DNA of 64,000 nucleotides from Chitinophaga filiformis (lineage in GTDB: Bacteria > Bacteroidota > Bacteroidia > Chitinophagales > Chitinophagaceae), in NCBI RefSeq assembly GCF_021646545.1, contig NZ_JAKIRP010000019.1, positions 62,001-126,000 on the forward strand, in the 5' to 3' direction. Positions within the stretch are counted from its first letter, which is position 1. Each line of letters opens with the position of its first letter. The position numbers and the translations under genes are program-made. A model generated the notes under the pieces. It did not search any database, had not been told where the DNA came from, and saw only the letters and a list, made by a program, of their open reading frames with translations. Below, in pieces: positions 7,973-14,418 of this stretch.

Positions 7973-8870
7973 ATTGCTTTTTGTTTTTATTGACCGCTCT
8001 GTTAACCATATACACGCCTCCCAGCGTTACCAGGCACGAAATACCCGTTACCCAGTTCAGGTGCTCCTGCAGGATCAACCAGCCCAGCAGCACGGCTACT
8101 ATCGGGTTGATATAAGCATACACGGATGCCAGGGAAGGCGGCAGATTATTCAGCACGAACACATAAGAGGAATATCCCAATATCGATCCAATAAAGATCA
8201 GGTACAGCAGACTGCCCCACAATTCAATATTGAAACCGTCCAACGGTAACGACTGTCCCATCATTGTTGCCACAATCGTCATCACGATACCACTGAATAA
8301 CATCTGGAATCCTGCGCCATAAAGAAAATTGATCTTTAGCGCCCAGCGAGCGGTCAGCACAGATCCTATCGCCCAGCTGATACAGGCCACCAGTGTCAGA
8401 AAGATCCCAAAGCGGAATTCCGGATTCGTGAGACTGGCTAGATAATCGTAAAAGATCCCTCCTACACCCAGCAATCCGATCAGCATTCCTGCCACCAGCA
8501 GGATGGTGAACTTCGTACGTTGCACCAGGAAATAACTGAAGATGGTGATCCAGATCGGCACTGTTGCTACAATGATCGCACAGAGTCCGCTGGGTATATA
8601 TTGCATCGCCCAAGTGATCAATCCGTTACTCAGACAGAGCATCATCACACCGATAACGAACAATCGTGACAGCACGATCTTCTCCGGAAACTTATATCCC
8701 TTCAGCAGAAAGAAACTTGTTAAAAGCATACCGGCAATTGTCTGCCTGATTCCTGCCAGCATAAGACCATGCATGTGGCGTACACCGATCCTGGAGGCCA
8801 GGTAAGTGGTACCCCAGAAAATACTGACTACCACCAATGCCATATAAGCATTCGTGTTTGACTTTTTCAT
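7953..8870 (-). CDS. EamA/DMT-family exporter
   Basis: A 305-residue inner-membrane protein with about ten hydrophobic segments arranged as two EamA repeats. Signature regions include SIFWGTTYLASRIGVR in the first segment and YAYINPIVAVLLGWLILQEH near the end. DMT-family members (RhaT, YdcZ, PecM type) usually export amino acids or small metabolites. It begins 40 bp after the PLP-decarboxylase stop and overlaps the next gene, so export of the decarboxylase product is a reasonable guess from context only. Confidence 0.9.
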   Translation of the reverse strand: MKKSNTNAYMALVVVSIFWGTTYLASRIGVRHMHGLMLAGIRQTIAGMLLTSFFLLKGYKFPEKIVLSRLFVIGVMMLCLSNGLITWAMQYIPSGLCAIIVATVPIWITIFSYFLVQRTKFTILLVAGMLIGLLGVGGIFYDYLASLTNPEFRFGIFLTLVACISWAIGSVLTARWALKINFLYGAGFQMLFSGIVMTIVATMMGQSLPLDGFNIELWGSLLYLIFIGSILGYSSYVFVLNNLPPSLASVYAYINPIVAVLLGWLILQEHLNWVTGISCLVTLGGVYMVNRAVNKNKKQYGTTTK

Positions 8871-8910
8871 ACTCTGAAGTTGTTTTGGTTGACGAATGAT
8901 ATCTATACAA

Positions 8911-10317
8911 TTATTTTACTGTCAGCGCTGCTGTTTGCTGCTTTATTTCCTCCCACACCATAGCGAGGTCATTCTCTGTTGTACGCCAGTTCACGAACGC
9001 TGCACGGATAGCTGGCACTCCCTGGTAAACAGTAGACGTCATCATCACTTTTCCGCTATCATCCAGGGCCTTCAGCAGCGCATCTGTCGCGGCCTGCTTC
9101 TCTGCGTCGGCTACATTCAATGTGAAACAAACCACACATAGTCTGACGGGCGCTAGTAAACGGAATGCGTCATGTGCTTGTATCAGTTCTCCCAGCTGAC
9201 GTGCCAGCTCAATATTATTATGTACGATATCAGCATATCCGTCTGCACCATATGCCATCAGCGAATACCAGGCAGGTAACGCACGCAATCGTCGCGAGTT
9301 CTCAGGTGTGTAGTTACTATATTTAAAGTCCTTCGCCGGATCTCCCAGATAAGCAGCGCCTGCATTCTTAAATGTATCGAGTTGCAGTTGCGGATGGCGG
9401 GTAAAGATCATCGCGGCGTCATAAGGAACGTTTAGCCATTTATGTGCATCAATAGTGATACTGTCTGCCGCTTCCCAGCCACTCAGCAGATGCCTGTATT
9501 CCGGCACACAGGTGGCGAAGGCGCCGAATGCTGCATCTATATGTAACCAGAAGCCATATTCGCTTTTCAGTCTGGCGATCGCTGCGAGGTCGTCAAAGTC
9601 TACGGTATTGACGGTGCCTGCGCTGGCTACGACGATCAGTGGTTCGCCTTTGCGCGTTTTCAGATAATTTTCCAATACTGCAATGTCTATTGCTTCTCTT
9701 TCCGGCAAGCTGGATAACTTCACGATCGCATTTCTTCCGAATCCGAGCATGGCGAGTGACTTGATCGTACTGGAGTGCGGCGTGCAGGAGACGATCTTTG
9801 CGTTTGCTAAAGCGGCCATTCCTTCCTGGGCTACGTCCACGCCCAACTGTATTCCAAGCCATTGTCTCGCGATGGCGAGGCCTGCAAAATTGGCCATCGT
9901 AGCTCCTGTGACGAAGCATCCGGAAAATGCTTCCGGCAACCCGAACAGCTGCCGGAGCATTGCAATGGTTTCCGTTTCTATCTGTAATGGCGCCGTATCC
10001 TTATCCGCGGCATTCATATCGAAAACTGCTGTCAGCCAGTCGCCGGCTATTGCCGGTACTGTTGCACCACCTGTTACAAATCCCCAGTTCCTTGCGCCGC
10101 TGTTGCCAGCGAGGTGTTGTCCATACCGTTCGCTGAATTGTAACAATGTGTTTCGTGCTCCCATTCCCTTTCGTGGTAGTTCTAAACGCTCAAAATCAGC
10201 GCTGGCAGCCTTCACCGGCAGTGCGTCTATCTTTGACAAAAAAGCTACGCTGTAGTCTTTCACTTCCTGAAGGAAGGCATCAACTTGGTTTAGATCCTGG
10301 CGTAATAACTGATTCAT
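8911..10317 (-). CDS. Group II PLP-dependent amino acid decarboxylase-like protein
   Basis: A 468-residue fold-type I PLP enzyme. HIDAAFGAFATCVPEYRHLL contains the aspartate contacting the PLP nitrogen and SITIDAHKWLNVPYDAAM the Schiff-base lysine. SGCFVTGATMANFAGLAIAR and SCTPHSSTIKSLAMLGFG (aromatic-stacking His) are as in aromatic-L-amino-acid, glutamate and diaminobutyrate decarboxylases. Substrate cannot be assigned. It heads an operon with an EamA exporter and a GNAT-DinB protein. The 5' flank carries repeat arrays and no clear -7 element. Confidence 0.88.
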   Translation of the reverse strand: MNQLLRQDLNQVDAFLQEVKDYSVAFLSKIDALPVKAASADFERLELPRKGMGARNTLLQFSERYGQHLAGNSGARNWGFVTGGATVPAIAGDWLTAVFDMNAADKDTAPLQIETETIAMLRQLFGLPEAFSGCFVTGATMANFAGLAIARQWLGIQLGVDVAQEGMAALANAKIVSCTPHSSTIKSLAMLGFGRNAIVKLSSLPEREAIDIAVLENYLKTRKGEPLIVVASAGTVNTVDFDDLAAIARLKSEYGFWLHIDAAFGAFATCVPEYRHLLSGWEAADSITIDAHKWLNVPYDAAMIFTRHPQLQLDTFKNAGAAYLGDPAKDFKYSNYTPENSRRLRALPAWYSLMAYGADGYADIVHNNIELARQLGELIQAHDAFRLLAPVRLCVVCFTLNVADAEKQAATDALLKALDDSGKVMMTSTVYQGVPAIRAAFVNWRTTENDLAMVWEEIKQQTAALTVK

Positions 10318-10623
10318 CTGAGGTTGATTTAACTGTTATGGGAACGAGACTTCAAAATTGGAATAAATTCGGGATATAAAACAGATTCAGTTTTGTAATT
10401 TTTGACCAGATCAGATTGGGAATTTCGGAGCTTGATTAGTTTAGAGTTTCGGAATGTTTTGTTTTATTTTGTTTGGCAGTTTTGTTTCCTTACGGATTAT
10501 TTTTGGAGTTGGATCAGTGTTGGAGTGGAGGCTGTTTTCTTTGTGCGGTTGCTTGTTCCAGAGGTCTGGAATATTTTTTTGAGTGGGTTGTTGAATTTTC
10601 TTGAATGTGGAGTCGTTGCTTTG

Positions 10624-10857
10624 GTTTCAGATGAGAGATTTCGGGCTGGTACTTCTTTTTTCCTCGGCGATTGAGTTTGTTGAACATGGAGCTGTTGCTT
10701 TGGTTTCAGATGAGAGATCTCGGCTGGTACTTCTTTTTTCCTTGGCGATTGAGTTTGTTGAACATGGAGCTGCTGCTTTGGTTTCAGATGAGAGACCTCG
10801 GCTGGTACTTCTTTTTTCCTTGGCGATCGAGCATCTTGAACGTGGAGCTGTTGCTTC
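10624..10857 (+). repeat. 78-bp tandem array, three units, feeding into element C
   Basis: GGTTTCAGATGAGAGA recurs with TTTCAG at 10624, 10704, 10782 and 10860 (spacing 80, 78, 78). Units carry CTTCTTTTTTCCTTGGCGAT and GAGTTTGTTGAACATGGAGC. The last repeat start is the left end of element C. Each unit therefore begins with the element's left arm, as in the 55-bp array but with a different filler. The 300 bp before it (10318-10623) is T-rich with no gene that I can see. Confidence 0.9.
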
Positions 10858-11009
10858 GGTTTCAGATGAGAGATTCCGGGCTGTATCCCTTTTCGCTTCC
10901 CTACCATTAAGCTTTGTTAGTCGTATTTGGCATTGGTTTTTTTTATTAAACCCCTGTCAAGCGTATCGGCAGCTCAAAGGGATAAGGCCCTGCATCTCCA
11001 TCTGAAACC
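10858..11009 (+). repeat. Element C: third near-identical 152-bp element
   Basis: Arms and core are almost identical to element A (for example CATTAAGCTTTGTTAGTCGT and CCCCTGTCAAGCGTATCGGC). After the right arm it continues CGCCGCTAC, so the extended end contains GTAGC as in copies D and E. Between 11010 and 11232 I see nothing coding. Confidence 0.85.
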
Positions 11010-11232
11010 GCCGCTACACAATGTTCCGTTTAATAGTAAGACTACTTTATAATTAGGACAATGGCAATCATTGCATGTTGACGCCTCCATTTCCGGCTGA
11101 ATTTCAATGCTCTTGCTCTCTCTATCAATCCTTCTGCACCAAATTCATATATCGCGGGTCTATCGCATTTGAATATCCATCTGCTTTATCGCAGCACCTA
11201 ACATTTATTCATTATCTCAACGTTCTATGCCG

Positions 11233-11466
11233 CTATCTTTCTTTGATATTCAGTCTCCTCAGCACTTCATTCTTATCCTCTACTTTTAGCACTCCTAATC
11301 TTTTTTCAATTGATAATACTGCTTTTGATTCCACCTGTACCACATCTGCTTTAGTACTCCCAATCTCTACACAATTTGCGGGTTCACAATTTGGATGGAT
11401 CATCCCCAATTCCGCTTGGCAGTGCCCTCTTTGATATCTGATGCTCCTGGTTCGATTCTCATTCAT
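11233..11466 (-). pseudogene. Possible C-terminal remnant of a PemK/MazF-like toxin
   Basis: A 77-codon frame just past the ogt stop. Its second half, CEPANCVEIGSTKADVVQVE followed by KAVLSIEKRLGVLKVEDKNE, resembles the C-terminal half of PemK/MazF endoribonucleases, in which a proline-asparagine stretch is followed by a strand with VVQ, then a basic KRLG.L..ED.. helix. The N-terminal half expected for the family (nucleotide-binding GRPVLV-type strands) is absent and no antitoxin gene is adjacent. If the resemblance is real it is a decayed gene; it may equally be a chance frame. Confidence 0.3.
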
Positions 11467-11479
11467 GTACCTTCTCTAA

Positions 11480-12016
11480 TCAGAATAACTCCAATGACCC
11501 AAACTTCTGTTTCATCTCATGTTCCAACAGCCATTTCTTACGCCAGATCCCTCCTGCATAACCGGTAAGCGATCCATCACTCCCTATCACCCTGTGACAC
11601 GGTACTACGATCGCTATTCTGTTCTTACCATTTGTAGTGCCCACTGCCCGGATGCTTTTAGGATTATTGATCCTCTTTGCCAATTGCAGATATGATATGG
11701 TCTGGCCGTAGGGGATCATCGTCAGTTGTTGCCACACTGTTTGTTGAAACGCTGTTCCAGGCTGTGCAATAGGAAAAGTAAATTGTTGGATACTTCCTGC
11801 AAAATATGCTTCCAGCTCTTCCCTGCATAATAATAATGTATCTGGTAGAGGATCATGTGTAGCGGATAACCCTTCCTTGAAAGTCAATGTATTGATGGCA
11901 CGCGTATCACCAATAATAGTAAGTGGTCCTACCGGAGTTTCCATTGTATGTATGTGCGATGGCATCTCCGGTCCGGCATCTGATGACATTATTGGTGGTA
12001 TGTGAGATGTTATCAT
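11480..12016 (-). CDS. ogt: Methylated-DNA-protein-cysteine methyltransferase
   Basis: A 178-residue Ogt/AdaC-type suicide repair protein. The active-site motif VVPCHRVIGSDGSLTGYAGG contains the acceptor cysteine, preceded by the helix-turn-helix segment ISYLQLAKRINNPKSIRAVG and the asparagine hinge TNGKNRIA. It repairs O6-alkylguanine by moving the alkyl group to its own Cys. The N-terminus is longer than usual before METPVGPLTI, so the true start may be Met18 (11965) or Met25 (11944). It lies downstream of the alkA-like and ArsR-Ada genes, separated by 288 bp. Confidence 0.93.
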   Translation of the reverse strand: MITSHIPPIMSSDAGPEMPSHIHTMETPVGPLTIIGDTRAINTLTFKEGLSATHDPLPDTLLLCREELEAYFAGSIQQFTFPIAQPGTAFQQTVWQQLTMIPYGQTISYLQLAKRINNPKSIRAVGTTNGKNRIAIVVPCHRVIGSDGSLTGYAGGIWRKKWLLEHEMKQKFGSLELF

Positions 12017-12149
12017 ATTGCGCTGTATTATACGTTATCTGTTTAATGTTTTGGTTTCAACATCTGCAACCAGCTAGACGGTTAGTCGGCTATCCTGTCT
12101 TCCTTTCGTTGTAAATTATATCACGCTGTATCACATTTGATTACAGCAG

Positions 12150-12304
12150 TCAGCTCATACCGGCCTGTTATATGCCTTCAGCTATCTCTTCCAACCATCT
12201 CTTCTAACTATATCCTGAGCTGTATCTTCAACTTTATCCCCCCGTTATCTCCTTCAACAATATCACCCGATATCGCTTCCGATATTGATTTAAGTACACG
12301 TCAA
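12150..12304. repeat. Low-complexity TATCnC/TTCAAC tract between ogt and alkA
   Basis: Irregular 12-20 bp words such as GCTATCTCTTCCAACC, ATCTCTTCTAAC, GTATCTTCAACTTTATCC and GTTATCTCCTTCAACAATAT follow one another. This looks like a degenerate microsatellite. I see no gene or clear promoter in 12017-12304. Confidence 0.5.
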
Positions 12305-13243
12305 CTAATAAAGTGAACGCCATAAATAAAACGTGGCATACGCTGCATGCTCTTTCCAATGTTGTGTATATGCCTTTACATCTGTCAGAGAAGGCTTTGT
12401 GGGCAATTGCAGCTGATATTTCAATGCGTTATGTAAACCAGCATCTTCCAATGGCAGTGCCTGATGATGGCGATGATATTTCATGAGTACATAATTAGCT
12501 GACCAGTTTCCGATGCCCCTAAAGGATATCAGATGCTCTCTGGCCTGCTGATAATCCATATTCTCCAGCTGTTCTGCAGTCAGATGTCCGTCGGTCATCG
12601 ATTGTGCGAGCCGGATGATGTAATCCGCCTTACTACGGGAAAACTGCATACTAATCAAAGAAGCAGGCTCTAACGCTGCAATAACTGATGGATGAGGATA
12701 TACATAATGGTCTTTCCCGTCAATGACAGCATGATGTCCAAATGCCTGTATAAATCGCTGGCGCAGCGTATAAGCAAAACCCAATGTGATCTGCTGTCCT
12801 GTAATACTCCACGTCAGGGCCTCAAATAGGTCGGGTATACCTATCAGCCTCAATCCCTTATAGCGTACCGCCAGAGAAGCCAATACAGCATCCTTTGCAG
12901 CAAAATCATAGAATGGCCGCAGATCTGCATCCAGATGTAACCAGTGACTGATATACCGGCGAATGTATGCCTCGTCGATGTTTATTGCTCCGCTCGATCC
13001 ACTCAACTCACGCTCACCCGCATCCGCACTCCTGACTGTAGCACGCAATCCTTTTGCCGCTGCATCATCACTAATCTCTATCAATACGGGTTGACCATTG
13101 GACACAATCATTTTTTGTACCACGCCTCCCTCTACATAATGCAGGCACTCTTTCTCTGAGCGTCCCAGAAAGACCAGGCATTCTGCAAAAGAAAAATTAT
13201 CGTGATCGGTAACCGGTATATTGACAACTGTTTGTTGACTCAT
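12305..13243 (-). CDS. alkA: DNA-3-methyladenine glycosylase II (AlkA-like, HhH-GPD)
   Basis: A 312-residue base-excision glycosylase. A divergent N-terminal AlkA-like domain (about residues 1-110) precedes the HhH-GPD domain: LTWSITGQQITLGFAYTLRQ, then helix-hairpin-helix LISFRGIGNWSANYVLMKY, then LPLEDAGLHNAL carrying the catalytic aspartate. The C-terminus YTQHWKEHAAYATFYLW is typical of the family. It excises alkylated purines such as 3-methyladenine. It starts 70 bp after the ArsR-Ada gene, the same direction, so it is probably under that regulator. Confidence 0.92.
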   Translation of the reverse strand: MSQQTVVNIPVTDHDNFSFAECLVFLGRSEKECLHYVEGGVVQKMIVSNGQPVLIEISDDAAAKGLRATVRSADAGERELSGSSGAINIDEAYIRRYISHWLHLDADLRPFYDFAAKDAVLASLAVRYKGLRLIGIPDLFEALTWSITGQQITLGFAYTLRQRFIQAFGHHAVIDGKDHYVYPHPSVIAALEPASLISMQFSRSKADYIIRLAQSMTDGHLTAEQLENMDYQQAREHLISFRGIGNWSANYVLMKYHRHHQALPLEDAGLHNALKYQLQLPTKPSLTDVKAYTQHWKEHAAYATFYLWRSLY

Positions 13244-13313
13244 GAATTGTTATTAATAATCAGATATTTAAACACTGGCAAACAAATGCAGCAAGATAGT
13301 CGCTCATCTGCTT

Positions 13314-13844
13314 TTACGGCTTGCAACGTTTACAGGCGCGATAACCATTCTTCAGCGCTTCTTCTCTTGTAAGATAGAAAGTCACATTATCAGGCCGTGG
13401 ATTTGCAGAACAGGACGGTTTACAGAAGATACCTGTTGTACGTACAGCATTATAGAACAGGCCATCGAATTGTTTATCCTTACTCAACATAGCCTGCAAC
13501 ATTACTGGCTGGGTCAGGGGAGCGCCTTTCTCATATGCAGTAGCTTCCAGGAATACGCCATGATCATTTTCCAGTGATTGCTGTCCCCATTTCAGATAAG
13601 CATCCAGCCACTCCTTGAGGGAATAAAAAGCAGTTTTATTGAGATATCCATACCGTTCTCTGCCAGCCTGATAGATCTTTATCCAACCGCTATCCTCCAG
13701 AAACTGCAGATGTTTGGATACCGCCTGCCTGCTGATGTCGCCGAAATGTTCATTTATCTGATTCACATTTAAGGGCTGCAAACGTAATAGGGAAAGGATT
13801 TCCCGACGCACCGGATCAGCTACACCTTTAAATAGTTCATCCAT
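13314..13844 (-). CDS. ArsR-type regulator fused to Ada methylphosphotriester (zinc) domain
   Basis: A two-domain protein of 176 residues from Met at 13844. Residues 1-90 form an ArsR-like winged helix (LFKGVADPVRREILSLLR; recognition helix SRQAVSKHLQFLEDSGWI). The C-terminus is the Ada N-terminal domain: DGLFYNAVRTTGIFCKPSCS, then a stretch ending GYRACKRCKP. The four cysteines (CxxxC plus CxxC) bind zinc, and in E. coli Ada the first of them accepts methyl groups from DNA phosphotriesters. Here the usual AraC-type DNA-binding half is replaced by ArsR. A frame extending to 13877 would pass through two palindromic operators, so I place the start at 13844. It heads the alkA/ogt cluster; sensing of alkylation damage is inference. 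Confidence 0.9.
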   Translation of the reverse strand: MDELFKGVADPVRREILSLLRLQPLNVNQINEHFGDISRQAVSKHLQFLEDSGWIKIYQAGRERYGYLNKTAFYSLKEWLDAYLKWGQQSLENDHGVFLEATAYEKGAPLTQPVMLQAMLSKDKQFDGLFYNAVRTTGIFCKPSCSANPRPDNVTFYLTREEALKNGYRACKRCKP

Positions 13845-13845
13845 T

Positions 13846-13891
13846 ATGCAATTTTTTAGTTGCATAAAGTTATGCAATTTTCTAGTTGCGC
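13846..13891 (-). promoter_or_regulatory. Two palindromic operators before the ArsR-Ada gene
   Basis: ATGCAATTTTTTAGTTGCAT (13846-13865) and ATGCAATTTTCTAGTTGCGC (13872-13891) are two copies of ATGCAA-N8-TTGCAT spaced 26 bp. Their position immediately upstream of the start, and their form typical of ArsR-type half-sites, point to autoregulation. Confidence 0.75.
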
Positions 13892-13994
13892 AAAATATTT
13901 CTTCACTTGATAAAGAAACTTAGCAAGAAAACGTAGTCCCTATATAAATACGAAACAAAAGAAAACAGTTTTTCTAACAATATCGCTAATACAC

Positions 13995-14085
13995 ACAGCA
14001 ATTGTCTCAGCTATTGTCACACCTGTTACCATAGCTATTGTCATAACTATTGTCATAGCTATGGTCATAATTGTTGAAGGTTTTA
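13995..14085. repeat. 12-bp tandem microsatellite beside element D
   Basis: Words of the form GCTATTGTCATA repeat about seven times (CACAGCAATTGTCTCAGCTA, TAGCTATTGTCATAACTATT, GTCATAGCTATGGTCATAAT). It has no coding potential that I trust; it lies between the ArsR-Ada promoter and element D. Confidence 0.7.
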
Positions 14086-14135
14086 AATACAGCCAATAAC
14101 ACTAGTACTCCCCCTCCCCCACAGTACCCCCGAAA

Positions 14136-14304
14136 GTAGCCGACGGTTTCCAGGTGGAGACCAAAGGGCCTTATCCCTTGTAGAGTGTTCACACGCTTGA
14201 CGGGAGTTTAATAGCCATCCCAAAGCCAACCACGATTGACAAAGCCCAATAGCAAGACTCGAAAAGGGATACAGCCCGTGGTCCCACCTGGAACCGCCAG
14301 CTAC
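14136..14304 (-). repeat. Element D: divergent family member with co-varying arms
   Basis: Inner element 14145-14295 (151 bp), extended by GTAGC ends to 14136-14304. Plus-strand left arm GGTTTCCAGGTGGAGACC; right arm in reverse complement GGTTCCAGGTGGGACC; the inner parts GGGCCTTATCCCTT and GGGCTGTATCCCTT are as in A-C. The core keeps GCTATT, CTTTGTCAATCGT, TATTAAAC and CGTCAAGCGTGT but is otherwise clearly diverged. It is flanked by imperfect direct repeats CCCCACAGTACCCC near 14119 and 14333. Confidence 0.8.
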
Positions 14305-14370
14305 TCAAAAAAACGAATCCCCCACAACCCCTCCCCACAGTACCCCACAAAGTAGCTCCCAAAATCCCCA

Positions 14371-14412
14371 ACCATATCAGACGTAATTTCCTTACATTTG
14401 AACCATATCAGA
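14371..14412 (+). promoter_or_regulatory. Promoter of the MocR gene with flanking direct repeats
   Basis: The Bacteroidota -7 element TACATTTG lies at 14393-14400. It is bracketed by direct repeats ACCATATCAGA at 14371-14381 and 14402-14412, 31 bp apart (about three helical turns). MocR/GabR-type proteins are known to bind direct repeats, so these look like an autoregulatory operator. Confidence 0.75.
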
Positions 14413-14418
14413 TCAATC

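Noticed and set aside
10497..10907. 136-codon minus-strand frame with a 26-residue repeat (SHLKPKQQLHVQ)
   Set aside because: The repetition is that of the 78-bp DNA array; the frame follows the element family at other loci only by chance, has no start signals and no family resemblance.
10601..11005. 134-codon plus-strand frame through the same array and element C
   Set aside because: Same reason; elements A and B contain a similar open frame (RAVSLFASL...), but in copy D that frame is broken or shifted, so it is not under coding selection.
11395..11460. GGTTCGATTCTC resembling a tRNA T-arm
   Set aside because: No matching acceptor, D or anticodon stems can be drawn around it.
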